Source of the DNA: Antedon bifida
Lineage: Eukaryota; Echinodermata; Crinoidea; Comatulida; Antedonidae
Assembly (NCBI GenBank): GCA_963402885.1
Contig: OY727096.1
Coordinates: 11,761,820 to 11,825,819, forward strand
DNA: 64,000 bases
Reading direction: 5' to 3'
Shown: positions 1-11,784 of the stretch, in pieces
How the letters are laid out: every line of letters starts with the position of its first letter
Numbering within the stretch: position 1 is the first letter of the stretch
Notes under the pieces: model-generated
Told to the model about the DNA's origin: nothing
What the model saw: only the letters and a program-made list of their open reading frames with translations
Databases searched by the model: none
Position numbers and translations under genes: made by a program

Positions 1-147
1 TAAAAATTTATCTTAAATTCAGAACCAAAAAAATGATAATTCATATCAAGGGTCAAATTTCTATGGAGTAAAAATGGAGTGTTGCACGCAAAATTACGCA
101 GGCACGCGTGTTTAAAATTTTAAAATGCGAACAATCAAATCAAAGTT
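1..147. other. unassigned AT-rich sequence
   Basis: I see no gene or recognised repeat here. It ends where the first copy of the 1.6 kb tandem unit begins. Confidence 0.4.
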
Positions 148-1523
148 CTCTAGTAACTATCGTTTGGATTCTCTCAGCTATACTAGCTGGGGTTCGAATC
201 GGTATGCATCTTTAAAAATAAATATAAAATGTTAAAGAGAGATATTTAGGATAATTTAGGATAATAAATGTAAAAGATTAATAACTCTAGATGAACGTCT
301 AAGTACAGGGATGGGTTCAGGTTTATTAACAAATGGTTTCTCAAGAGCAGGCAGATCAACAATCTCCTTAGCAGAATTATAATCAGAATTATTAACATTT
401 ACAACATTATCTTGTACATTATCTGGCGATAATAATAATTGACCGCCGCGAATGACTAACAATTTAATGTCAGAAAAAAGGAATTATAACTCTCTTCGTC
501 TTCGTGTTTAGAAAAGAATTTATATCTCCTCGTTGGTATGTCGGCGTTGTTATGCAAATGAGTTTGTGCAGGTGTAGTGGTCAACACGCCACACTGTTAA
601 ATTTAGATTTTTGTGCTAAACATAACATTTACAACATCAAAAATCGGGTGGCGAAAGCCACAGAAAAATAAAAGATGTTATCGTGTGCTCTACCCGCCCC
701 AACACTAAGGCCAATTGAAGCCAAATGTGCTCCTTTATTCTTTAGTATTCTTGGGCGGGCTTCTTTTCCAGATGGACTTCTTTTCGAGATTACTTTCAAA
801 CTAAAGGGGATCTGCTAGGTTCCTGCCCAGAGAAATTGTTTTTTTACAAGATTTGAATAATCTTCTAATGTAAAGATCAACAACATCAACATTCAACAGT
901 GTGGCGTGTTGACCGCAATGACTAACAATACCATCTTCCCCATACACCTGCACCAACTCATTTGCATAATAACGCACGGCATAGCAACTGTTTTATAGGG
1001 GTAGCAATCAATGGGTTGGTTGGATGGCCAGGCTTTGTTCAGGCTGCTATTGTTCATCAATTAATTCATTGTATCAGTTGTTTTGATTTCTCATTATCAA
1101 AAATGTAGTACATGGTTTGAAATCATTTTCGTTTGTTCAAAGTTAAAAATTCACAACAAATTGTGAAAATTATTTATTACAATAATGTATATGTATTTAA
1201 ATAAATAGAGAGAATACACTGGCCAGGCCAGGCATCTTTACACATTTCTATTTATTTGTTCCTAATTTTCTGACATAACTTAGGTGTTCTTAAAATTGAG
1301 GGCGCCAAACATAAAATTTACGAGATCGGAAAGAGGCAGGTAGCCAAAAAAAATGATGGTGTGCTCCCTTGCCTCTAGCACGGTAAGGCTCTCTCACAGC
1401 CTTGGGGGTACCACACATCAGATGCTTTGATGTTATTGTCTCATGATGTGTGGTGGAAAGGGGGACGTTTAAATCTGTGAACCCCAAACACAGAAGCTCG
1501 CATAGCTTTAACTCTTTTCCACC

Positions 1524-1591
1524 GACCGGCATGGGGTTTGAACCCACGATAATCGTGTTCCACGACGCTCTACCGACTGAGCTATCCGGCC
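1524..1591 (-). repeat. tRNA-like sequence, copy 1 (SINE-type head)
   Basis: On the - strand it starts GGCCGGATAGCTCAGTCGG. It has an A box, a B box (GGTTCAAACC), a 4 bp D stem, a 5 bp T stem and a largely paired acceptor stem. The anticodon arm has a 5 bp stem TCGTG/CACGA but only a 3-base loop (GAA), so it cannot be a normal tRNA gene. It is best read as a tRNA-derived repeat with an internal pol III promoter. Confidence 0.65.
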
Positions 1592-3110
1592 CTCTGGTTC
1601 ATAGCAACGTTAAAACTAGATTCGTTTCCTCAAGATTACGTCATGAACATGCAAATTTATGACGTAACGATTAGAATGACGTAATATGAAGCTCGTATAA
1701 GACTACTATTGTCACCTTTCATTACTCGTGTACATCGTGGCATAACGGGTAGTGCTCTAGTAACTATCCTTTGGATTGGATTCTACTAGCTGGGGTTCGA
1801 ACCTCTACGGATTTTTTTTTTTTTAAAATAAATATAAAATATTTTTCTTATATTTTGAAAGAGAGATATTTAGAGAGTCAAGTTAATTTAGGATAATATA
1901 ATTTAAAAGATTAACAACATCAAAATTCAACAGTGTGGCGTGTTTACCGCCGCGAATGACTAACAATTTAATGTCAGAAAAAATGGAATTATAACTCTCT
2001 TCGTTACGTGTTTAGAAAAGAATTTATATCTCATCGTTTTTATGTCGGCGTTGTTGTGCAAATGAGTTTGTACAGGTGTAGTGGGAAAGATGATATTGGT
2101 TATCATTCGCGGCCAACACGCCACACTGTTAAATTTAGATTTTTGTGCTAAACATAACATTTACAACATCAAAAATCGGGTGCCGAAAGCCACAGAAAAA
2201 TAAAATATGTTATGGTGTGCTCTCCCTGCCTCGGCACTAAGGCCAAGTGAAGCCAAATGTGTTCCTTCAATTTTTGTACTCTTGGGTGGGATTCTTTTCC
2301 AGATGGACTTCTTTTTGAGATTACTAAATGAGGTGATCTGCTAGGTTCCCGCCCTGAGAAATCGGTTTTTTTTACATGATTTGAATAATCTTCTAATGTA
2401 AAGATTAACAACATCACAATTCAACAGTGCGGCGTGTTGACCGCAATGACTAACAATACCATCTTCCCCACTACACCTGCACCAACTCATTTGCATAATA
2501 ACGCACGGCATACCAACTGTTCAATATTTGTATAGGGGTAGCAATCAATGGGTTGGTTGGATGGCCAGGCTTGTTCAGGCTGCTATTGTTCATCATTTAA
2601 TTCATTGTATCAGTTGTTTTGATTTCTCACTATCCATTATTCACTTAATTCAATATCATTTATTCATGCTCAAACACAGTAAAATGTAGTACATGGTTTG
2701 AAATCCTTTTCGTTTGTTGAAAGTTAAAAATTCACAACAAATTGTGAAAATTATTTATTACAATAATGCATATGTATTTAAATAAATAGAGAGAATACAC
2801 TGGCCAGGCCAGGCATCGGCATCTTTACACATTTCTATTTATTTGTTCCTAATTTTCTGACATAACTTAGGTGTTCTTAAAATTGAGGGCGCCAAACATA
2901 AAATTTACGAGATCGGAAAGAGGCAGGTAGCCAAAAAAAAATGATGGTGTGCTCCCTTGCCTCAGCACGGTAAGGCTCTCTCACAGCCTTGGGGGTACCA
3001 CACATCAGATGCTTTGATGTTATTGCCTCATGATGTGTGGTGGAAAGGGGGACGTTTAAATCTGTGAACCCCAAACACAGAAGCTCGCATAGCTTTAACT
3101 CTTTTCCACC

Positions 3111-3178
3111 GACCGGCATGGGGTTTGAACCCACGATAATCGTGTTCCACGACGCTCTACCGACTGAGCTATCCGGCC
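3111..3178 (-). repeat. tRNA-like sequence, copy 2
   Basis: This copy is identical to the one at 1524-1591, including the 3-base anticodon loop. It lies in the second tandem unit. Confidence 0.65.
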
Positions 3179-3324
3179 CTCTGGTTTATAGCAACGTTAA
3201 AACTAGATTCGTTTCCTCAAGATTACGTCATGAACATGCAAATTTATGACGTAAAGATTAGAATGACGTAATATGAAGCTCGTATAAGACTATACTATTG
3301 TCACCTTTCATTACTCGTGTACAT

Positions 3325-3405
3325 TGTGGCATAACGGGTAGTTCTCTAGTAACTATCGTTTGGGTTGGATTCTCCCAGCTCTACTAGCTGGGGTTCGAAC
3401 CGCTA
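3325..3405 (+). repeat. second tRNA-like sequence of the unit
   Basis: It contains an A-box-like TGGCATAACGGG, a hairpin CCCAGCT/AGCTGGG where a class II variable arm would be, and a B box GGTTCGAACC. The outer acceptor pairing is poor. Copies lie near 1731-1808, 4925-5010 and, inverted, 6585-6668. A degraded copy starts near 148. This is probably another tRNA-derived (Leu/Ser-like) repeat head rather than a tRNA gene. Confidence 0.45.
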
Positions 3406-4713
3406 TGGATTTTTAAAAAAAATAAATATAAAATGTTTTTCTTTTATTTTGAAAGAGAGATATATAGAGAGTCAAGTTAATTTAGGATAATATAATTTAA
3501 AAGATTAACAACATCAAAATTCAACAGTGTGGCGTGTTGACCGCCGCGAATGACTAACAATTTAATGTCAGAAAAAATGGAATTATAACTCTCTTCGTTA
3601 CGTGTTTAGAAAAGAATTTATATCTCATCGTTTTTATGTCGGCGTTGTTGTGCAAATGAGTTTGTACAGGTGTAGTGGGAAAGATGATATTGGTTATCAT
3701 TCGCGGCCAACACGCCACACTGTTAAATTTAGATTTTTGTGCTAAACATAACATTTACAACATCAAAAATCGGGTGGCGAAAGCCACAGAAAAATAGAAT
3801 ATGTTATGGTGTGCTCTCCCTGCCTCAGCACTAAGGACAAGTGAAGCCAAATGTGTTCCTCCAATTTTTGTACTCTTGGGTGGGATTCTTTTCCAGATGG
3901 ACTTCTTTTCGAGATTACTAAATGAGGGGATCTGCTAGGTTCCCGCCCTGAGAAATCGTTTTTTTTACATGATTTGAACAATCTTCTAATGTAAAGATTA
4001 ACAACATCACAATTCAACAGTGTGGCGTGTTGACCGCAATGACTAACAATACCATCTTCCCCACTACACCTGCACCAACTCATTTGCATAATAACGCACG
4101 GCATACCAACTGTTCAATATTTGTATAGAGGTAGCAATCAATGGGTTGGTTGGTTGGATGGCCAGGCTTGTTCAGGCTGCTATTGTTCATCATTTAATTC
4201 AATGTATCAGTTGTTTTGATTTCTCACTATCAATTATTCACTTAATTCAATATCATTTATTCATGCTCAAACACAGTAAAATGTAGTACATGGTTTGAAA
4301 TCCTTTTCGTTTGTTGAAAGTTAAAAATTCACAACAAATTGTGAAAATTATTTATTACAATAATGCATATGTATTTAAATAAATAGAGAGAATACACTGG
4401 CCAGGCCAGGCATCGGCATCTTTACACATTTCTATTTATTTGTTCCTAATTTTCTGACATAACTTAGGTGTTCTTAAAATTGAGGGCGCCAAACATAAAA
4501 TTTACGAGATCGGAAAGAGGCAGGTAGCCAAAAAAAAAAAAAATGATGGTGTGCTCCCTTGCCTCTAGCACGATAAGGCTCTCTCACAGCCTTGGGGGTA
4601 CCACACATCAGATGCTTTGATGTTATTGCCTCATGATGTGTGGTGGAAAGGGGGACGTTTAAATCTGTGAACCCCAAACACAGAAGCTCGCATAGCTTTA
4701 ACTCTTTTCCACC

Positions 4714-4781
4714 GACCGGCATGGGGTTTGAACCCACGATAATCGTGTTCCACGACGCTCTACCGACTGAGCTATCCGGCC
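4714..4781 (-). repeat. tRNA-like sequence, copy 3
   Basis: This copy is identical to the previous two and lies in the third tandem unit. Confidence 0.65.
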
Positions 4782-5373
4782 CTCTGGTTTATAGCAACGT
4801 TAAAACTAGATTCGTTTCCTCAAGATTACGTCATGAACATGCAAAGTTATGACGTAACGATTAGAATGACGTAATATGAAGCTCGTATAAGACTATGTTA
4901 TTGTCACCTTTCATTACTCGTGTACATTGTGGCATAACGGGTAGTGCTCTAGTAACTATCGTTTGGATTGGATTCTCCCAGCTCTACTAGCTGGGGTTCG
5001 AACCTCTACGGATTTAAAAAAAAAATAAATATAAAATGTTTTCTTTTATTTGAAAGAGAGATATTTAGTTAATTTAGGATAATATAATTTAAAAGATTAA
5101 CAACATCAACATTCAACAGTGTGGCGTGTTGACCGCCGCGAATGACTAACAATTTAATGTCAGAAAAAAAAGGAATTATAACTCTCTTCGTTACGTGTTT
5201 AGAAAAGAATTTATATCTCATCGTTGGTATGTCGGCGTTGTTATGCAAATGAGTTTGTGCAGGTGTAGTGGGAAAGATGGTATTGTTAGTCATTCGCGGC
5301 CAACACGCCACACTGTTAAATTTTGATTTTTGTGCTAAACATAACATTTACAACATCACAAATCGGGTGGCGA

Positions 5374-5641
5374 TTTAATTTAGGTTAGGCAGGGGCTGGT
5401 CTTGGAGACTTATATTCTTTCCATATTTCGAAGTTCAATTTCCGGGCAACTCTATTTTTCTAAATTATTAACTCCACCCAACCATGGTGGGCTGGTCCTG
5501 TAGACTTATAATTTCGTTTTATATTGTTTTTAATTAACCATGTTTCATAGTAGCCCATCGAGCAAAGCTGATCGACAATACAATGTACATAATTGGTCAA
5601 TCACGGCTAGCCTCGTCGGTTTCGTTGTGCTGCCTATCGCA
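5374..5641. repeat. duplicated ~270 bp block, copy 1
   Basis: It begins TTTAATTTAGGTTAGGCAG and matches 7569-7839 in the same orientation almost base for base. The two copies bracket the inverted 1.6 kb unit. The sequence just after this copy (5642-5740) reappears inverted at 10962-11063. Confidence 0.8.
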
Positions 5642-5878
5642 CACACGGTAGTTTGTGAGCAGCCTTCCTATCCTTAGAGTCGATCGAGTCCGAAACAAAA
5701 GGATGGATGCACTATTGTACGAAAAAACCTGACAAGCGAATGATTAACAATATCATCTTTCCCACTACACCTGTACAAACTCATTTGCATAACAACGCCG
5801 ACATACCAACGATGAGATATAAATTCTTTTCTAAACACGTAACGAAGAGAGTTATAATTCCAGTTTTTCGGACATTAA

Positions 5879-6424
5879 AGATGTATTGTCCCTTTGTCAA
5901 ATTCCAAAAAAAAAAAAAAAAAAAGATTTCGAAAAAAAGTTGGTCATTTTGAAGTATCATAATAGTTATTAACTTTCACCAAAAATTAGTCGAAAAAAAA
6001 ATCATTTAACTGAAATACAGATGTCTTTTGGTTAAAAAAATAACTTTGACTTCCAGTCAAAGTTTTCGATCAAAACATATCTCATAATGCAACGCGCTTA
6101 TTTGGCTACTCTGTATGCATAATCATAAAACTTCTTTGCGATCTGTGTGAAAACACCTTCTCAACCGTGACGAGTTGTAAACAATCCTAATTAGCATCAT
6201 GCATAATGTATACTCATGGTTTGAAATCTTTGTTTACTTTTGCTCGCGACGATTTTACAGACGAAATGTAATCAAATTAATTTAGCTGTTAATTACGTAA
6301 AATTGTTGTTCTTGGCTCGAATTTTCGACTTAAAGTGAATAACTTTAATATTACTTTGATATGGCCAATTTAAATTTAGAATATTTTGACCTTCATTTTT
6401 TGTGTTTCAAGGGACAATACATCT
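5879..6424 (+). mobile_element. TTAA-target MITE, family A, copy 1
   Basis: The ends are AGATGTATTGTCCC and its inverse. TTAA flanks both sides (5875-5878 and 6425-6428). The other tandem units show the same site empty, with a single TTAA, so the target duplication is directly visible. A TTAA target is the hallmark of the piggyBac superfamily, although these ends do not start CCC as typical piggyBac ends do. There is no coding capacity, so the element is non-autonomous. Confidence 0.8.
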
Positions 6425-6780
6425 TTAAATTGTTAGTCATTCGCGGCGGTCAACACGCCACACTGTTGAATTTTGATGTTATTAATCTTTTAAATTATAT
6501 TATCCTAAATTAACTTGACTCTCTAAATATCTCTCTTTCAAAATAAAAGAAAAACATTTTATATTTATTTTAAAAAAAAATCCGTAGCGGTTCGAACCCC
6601 AGCTAGTAGAGCTGGGAGAATCCAATCCAAACGATAGTTACTAGAGCACTACCCGTTATGCCACAATGTACACGAGTAATGAAAGGTGACAATAGTATAG
6701 TCTTATACGAGCTTCATAGTACGTCATTCTAATCTTTACGTCATAAATTTGCATGTTCATGACGTAATCTTGAGGAAACG

Positions 6781-6822
6781 TCGTGGAACACGATTATCGT
6801 GGGTTCAAACCCCATGCCGGTC
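6781..6822 (+). repeat. tRNA-like sequence, 3' half only (copy 4, inverted)
   Basis: Only the anticodon arm, T arm and 3' acceptor strand remain, in the + orientation inside the inverted unit. About 60 bases including the A box are missing relative to the other copies. The break lies at a short shared ACG/GCG sequence, consistent with a microhomology deletion. Confidence 0.6.
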
Positions 6823-7568
6823 GGTGGAAAAGAGTTAAAGCTATGCGAGCTTCTGTATTTGGGGTTCACAGATTTAAACGTCCCCCTTTCCACCACACAT
6901 CATGAGGCAATAACATCAAAGCATCTGATGTGTTGTACCCACAAGGCTGTGAGAGAGCCTTACCGTGCTAGAGGCAAGGGAGCACACCATCATTTTTTTT
7001 TGGCTACCTGCCTCTTTCCGATCTCGTAAATTTTATGTTTGGCGCCCTCAATTTTAAGAACACCTAAGTTATGTCAGAAAATTAGGAACAAATAAATAGA
7101 AATGTGTAAAGATGCCGATGCCTGGTCTGGCCAGTGTATTCTCTCTATTTATTTAAATACATATGCATTATTGTAATAAATAATTTCCACAATTTGTTGT
7201 GAATTTTTAACTTTGAACAAACGAAAAGGATTTCAAACCATGTACTACATTTTACTGTGTTTGAGCATGAATAAATGATATTGAATTAAGTGAATAATTG
7301 ATAGTGAGAAATCAAAACAACTGATACAATGAATTAAATGATGAACAATAGCAGCCTGAACACGCCTGGCCATCCAACCAACCCATTGATTGCTACCCCT
7401 ATACAAATATTGAACAGTTGGTATGCCGTGCGTTATTATGCAAATGAGTTGGTGCAGGTGTAGTGGGAAAGGTGGTATTGTTAGTCATTCGCGGTCAACA
7501 CGCCACACTGTTAAATTTGGATTTTTGTGCTAAACATAACATTTACAACATAACAAATCGGGTGGCGA

Positions 7569-7839
7569 TTTAATTTAGGTTAGGCAGGGGCTGGTCTTGG
7601 AGACTTATATTCTTTCCATATTTCGAAGTTCAATTTCCGGGCAACTCTATTTTTCTAAATTATTAATTCCACCCAACCATGGTGGGCTGGTCCTGTAGAC
7701 TTATAATTTCGTTTCATATTGTTTTTATTTAACCATGTTTCATGGGGGTAGCCCATCGAGCAAAGCTGATCGACAATACAATGTACATAATTGGTCAATC
7801 ACGGCTAGCCTCGTCGGTTTCGTTGTGCTGCCTATCGCA
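7569..7839. repeat. duplicated ~270 bp block, copy 2
   Basis: Direct repeat of 5374-5641. It is followed immediately by a degraded family B MITE. Confidence 0.8.
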
Positions 7840-7842
7840 AAG

Positions 7843-8060
7843 ATATTTAATTATTGTCTCCCTGACAAAGTAATTTTTACAAATATTTTTGTTGAATATG
7901 CAATTTTAATGTCACAAAATAGGTATTCACTATTTCACCAAAAATTGGATTAAAAAAATGATATAGTGCATACCCAAAAAACTGTAATTCAAAGCAAAAA
8001 ATAGGCTGGAAGTCAATGTGGTTGTGGTTAAATTAATTGTTTATTTTGTCTTTTTATAAG
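7843..8060 (+). mobile_element. degraded TTAA-target MITE, family B fragment
   Basis: The interior (TTTTTGTTGAATATGC and the phrase about TAATGTCAC) matches the family B copies at 29915 and 42831. The left end is altered and the right end is lost. Confidence 0.5.
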
Positions 8061-8159
8061 TGATATTTCCTCTATTTTTTAGATTAGCTCTTTGATTAAA
8101 CACCTCTTCCAATGCAGTGAAGATCTTAAGTGTCTCCTTGTCTTAGTAATCTTCCTTAA

Positions 8160-8705
8160 AGATGTATTGTCCCTTTGACCAATTCCAAAAAAATAAAAAA
8201 TAACAGATTTCGAAAAAAGGTGGGTCATTTTGAAGTATCATAATAGTTATTAACTCTCACCAAACATTTGTCGAAAAAAAAAATCATTTAACTGAAATAC
8301 AGACGTTTTTTTGTTAAAAAAATAACTCTGACTTCCAGTCAAAGTTTTCGATCAAAACATACCCCATAATGAAACGCGCTTGTTTGGCTACTCTGTATGC
8401 ATAATCATAAAACTTCCTCACAATCTGTGTGAAAATACCTTCTCAACCGTGACGAGTTGTAAACAATCCTAATTAGCATATGCATAATGCGTACTCGTGG
8501 TTTGAAATCTTTGTTTACTTTCGCTCGCGACGATTTTCCAGACGAAAAGTAATAAACTAATTTACCTGTTAATTACGTAAACTTGTTGCTTTTGGCTCGA
8601 ATTTTCGACTTAAAGTGAATAATTTTAATATTACTTTGATATGGCCAATTTAAATTTAGAATATTTTGACCTTCATTTTTTTGTGTTTCAAGGGACAATA
8701 CATCT
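8160..8705 (+). mobile_element. TTAA-target MITE, family A, copy 2
   Basis: It has the same ends and interior as the copy at 5879-6424, the same length (546 bases) and TTAA on both sides (8156-8159, 8706-8709). No open frame of note. Confidence 0.8.
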
Positions 8706-8897
8706 TTAACTTCTCTTTGAGCGATCGTAATCAATATTTGTTGAGGTATAATAATTCCCTCTAATATGGTAATGCATGTTTATTGAGTCAAATTCTTTCT
8801 GATAATCTCTAAATCAAGGATTTTGGTGATATTCATTTCATTTTAATTTTAGTTGATTGACAAACTATATAAGATGGTCCTACTGTATGAAGCCTTA

Positions 8898-9295
8898 AGG
8901 CCCATTTACACTAGGGCGATAACGATCGACGATAAAAAGATAAATATGCATTTTTCATACCTAAAACAAAAGAATTTAAAAAGTTTTCATCCTAGAACTA
9001 TTAGGATTATCATCTATGCTGCCTTTGCTGAAAATAATATTTCCACACGTCCAATCAAATGACGTCATGATTAGTAAGAGCAATAATATCGTTACACTAC
9101 AACGATTTTATTGTTTTATTGATCATGACGTCATTTGATTGGATTTTCAAAAATACTATTTTTATCAAATACAGCATACATGATTATCCTATAGTTCTAG
9201 AACGAAAACTGTTCTAATTTCTTTCGTTTTATTCAAGAAAAATGCATGTTTATCTATTTATCGCCGATCGTTATCGCCCTAGTGTAAATGGGCCT
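8898..9295. mobile_element. PIF/Harbinger-like MITE, a full-length palindrome
   Basis: The ends are AGGCCCATTTACACTAGGGC and its inverse, flanked by TTA (8895-8897, 9296-9298). The interior also folds back on itself, with TGACGTCATTTGATTGGA-type sequence on both arms, so nearly the whole 398 bases form one hairpin. A TTA target is typical of PIF/Harbinger. The end motif AGGCCCNTTT is shared with the Harbinger remnant at 50630-51301. Confidence 0.75.
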
Positions 9296-9960
9296 TTATA
9301 TCTTGATTTATTTACTTCTAGTCGGTCTCTGATTTTGTTTTTGATTAATTTTGTAAATTATTTGTGTACATGTGATAATGTTCGTTTGGTCGGTAATGGT
9401 TGATGTCAGTTTTGTCATGTTTTTGTGAAAGTATATCATTGCTTCTCTTCATTTCTTCTGGTTTCAAAGATTTTGCTGTATAGTGTTATGAGCTGGATGT
9501 GTTGGAGCTTTTTTTCTTGCATAATAATGCCTTTATTAAAGCCTCTTTCACTTTCTCTACAAGAATAGATGGTAATTTATTTGATTGCTCACTGGTTTGT
9601 TTTCCTTTTATATTCCACTACAGTATGTTCTTGAAAAGAAATCATCTTTGTAATTAATTTGTCTTTGATCCTTTTCAGATCAAAACGCATTGGTTAATTC
9701 TTCTTTTCTTTCTTTAAGATCTTGATTTTCTTTTCTTTTTTTTTTAAATGTTAATCAACGTCAAAGTTTATCTAATTTTATGTTGATATTAAGTTTTGCT
9801 CTTACGGTGTAGGCCTCTCATGCGATGGAATTATATATTGAAATGAAATGAAAATTTAAGTTTAAAGAAAATTGTAATGTAGTTCTGGTCCATTAAATCT
9901 ATATTTTAGGTATATTATTATGTAAGTATGACACACGCACGCTTAAAAGTATATCCTGGT
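9296..9960. other. intergenic sequence, nothing recognised
   Basis: AT-rich, T-tract-rich sequence with no repeat partner that I could find in the window and no coding signal. Confidence 0.4.
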
Positions 9961-10570
9961 CATACCTCAAACTGTGATAACTGGCATTTCTAGTAAAAAT
10001 ATGATAACATCTTCTATTAGAGCTAATATAAATGTTTACATTCTGAACAATTTGACACCAAACTGAACTTTTTATGACATTTGGTTACAGAGATACAGAC
10101 ATATTCAAACATTAAAGGTCAAAGGTCAGTAAATGACATTTCCTATGAATTTGGAAGAACATGTTTAATTAGAGTATATATAAATATGTATGCTCTTAAC
10201 AATTTGGAACAAATTTCAAGAAATTTTGATCAGTAGTTATCGAGATACAGTAAGCCGAGGTCAAAGGTCAAAACATTCAGAAATTACATTTCCGGTCGTT
10301 TTTTTGAAAAAAGTTCTATTACAGCGAATATAAATATGTACCCTCTGATCTATTTGACACCAATATCATTTCAATTGTCAAACCCGTTGCCGAGATATGG
10401 CTGTTTAAGATAGAAATATAAAAATTGAGGTCAGAGGTCACAGAGGTCAAATCAGATTTCCAGTAACTTTGTTTTGGCATCTCCATATCATGTTCTATCA
10501 ACATGCCAAAGGGCACACTTGTATCCACTATTGTAACATCATTTCCCCTTAGGGACCGGACTATATGGGA
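9960..10570 (+). repeat. dispersed repeat with AGGTCA modules, copy 1
   Basis: It is made of ~120-130 base sub-repeats. Each contains an AATATAAAT stretch, a CGAGATA phrase and a tandem AGGTCA (for example AGGTCAAAGGTCA near 10124 and 10260). It ends TCCCCTTAGGGACCGGAC. A second copy lies at 11785-12390. I recall similar sequences from many marine invertebrate genomes but cannot name the family. Confidence 0.65.
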
Positions 10571-10961
10571 CGAATTGTATTGACGGAGAGAGAACACAAA
10601 ACTTCGTGGACCATTTATTTATTAATGCTCTAATTAAGAAATTAATTGGGAGGCTAAAACACTTTTGCTGTATCTCTCTCTTTGTAATATTTGTTTTGCT
10701 TTGTCGTTGGGGGCGTTTATGTCTGCAAAGTCCATAGTTGCCATTTCTGACATTATTATGCTTTTTGGCATTATTTAGAGGCCCATTGCATCTGACATAA
10801 TTCCGCGGCATCATTTATCCGTTTTTAGTATAATCTGGCATAATTTTGTGTTTTTTGAACAACTAAAAAAATAATATACCACAGAACAAGAATAATATTT
10901 TGTTTAATCTTGCAATTTCGTACATATCACCTTACACAATATCATATCGTACAAAACAAGT
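10571..10961. other. intergenic sequence, nothing recognised
   Basis: There are short open frames here but no domain signal and no repeat partner seen. Confidence 0.35.
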
Positions 10962-11063
10962 TTGTCAGGTTTTTTCGTACAATAGTGCATCCATCCTTTT
11001 GTTTCGGACTCGATCGACTCTAAGGATAGGAAGGCTGCTCACAAACTACCGTGTGTGCGATAG
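10962..11063 (-). repeat. inverted copy of 5638-5740
   Basis: The ~100 bases are the reverse complement of the sequence following the first duplicated block, including CTCGATCGACTCTAAGG. They show that this block belongs to a larger dispersed repeat. Confidence 0.75.
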
Positions 11064-11239
11064 CATGTGATATTATTAGCAAATATTCCAAATGTAGTTT
11101 TGAAACTTTCCCATTACAAACAATTGCCATCATTCTGATAACATTACAATACACCCATCCTCTGGGACTTATTTTCAAATAAAAAACTTTCCAGTACAGT
11201 TCCGGCCATTTTGATGTGTATAGATGCATGCAGTAGCAT

Positions 11240-11745
11240 TGGAAAAGCAAGAGAGGAGGAGGTGGTTGGGGTGGATGGAGAGACACATATTTTTTACACT
11301 GGAGCCCACGAACTCTCGCATTTGTACAATGATTTGATAGACACATCACCTGGCCGAGCCCCGCACAACCTTCAATCTACAACCGGAGGCGTACGACGTC
11401 ATCAACAGATGACGTCAAACATGACCAAGCTGCATTAACATTCCGCAGTCATTTGAGAATGATCTCTGATAGAGATCGAAACGTCAGAGTAAGTACTCCG
11501 TTTTAGGTTTTACAAAAACGAAATTTTGTCATCTATACTATCAAACTTGTTTAACAAAAAAGGTGTGATGTGCCCAAATATGGTAGTGATATGATGTCAT
11601 CGTGTCCATATATGGGCACATCACATTTTTCTGTCACATAAAGTTTTATAGTGTAGACAAAGTTTAACATTTGTGTAACATGTAAACAAATATGTGTCTC
11701 TCCATCCACCCAAACCACCTCACCTCTCTCGCTCTCTTTTTATAC
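11240..11745. mobile_element. ~500 bp element with purine-rich inverted ends
   Basis: The arms at about 11243-11292 and 11690-11742 are inverted copies sharing GGATGGAGAGACACATA and GAGAGAGG tracts. The interior has no convincing coding region. The target duplication could not be fixed, so the superfamily is open. Confidence 0.6.
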
Positions 11746-11784
11746 ATTATTAGTTGCTAAATATATGCAAAACGATGGGTCATA

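Larger units (their letters stand above)
148..5373. repeat. tandem array of a ~1.6 kb unit, about 3.3 copies
   Basis: The landmark CTCTAGTAACTATC recurs at 148, 1755, 3344 and 4947, giving periods of 1607, 1589 and 1603 bases. The copies are very similar across their length. The last is cut at 5373, after about 425 bases. Each full unit contains, in order, a tRNA-like sequence on the + strand, a short segment with inverted ends (CAGTGTGGCGTGTTG type), and a second tRNA-like sequence on the - strand. Open frames of 66-113 codons recur at the same place in each unit. They have no recognisable domain and look incidental. The high similarity suggests recent unequal exchange or segmental duplication. 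Confidence 0.85.
5733..7568. repeat. inverted copy of the 1.6 kb unit, split by a MITE
   Basis: This stretch is the reverse complement of the tandem units at 148-5373 and is interrupted at 5879-6424 by a TTAA-target element. It also lacks about 60 bases around 6780. Together with the direct copies it makes a large potential hairpin. Confidence 0.8.

Noticed and set aside
1524-1591. Functional tRNA gene
   Set aside because: The anticodon loop has 3 bases instead of 7 and the acceptor stem has a mismatch, so it cannot decode.
1290-7029. Recurrent 76-87 codon frames beginning MGSNPMPVGGKE
   Set aside because: They read through the tRNA-like B-box region and repeat only because the 1.6 kb unit repeats; no protein family is recognisable.
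11020-11438. Opposing 109- and 75-codon frames
   Set aside because: They fall over an inverted-repeat element and a dispersed repeat; no domain is visible on either strand.
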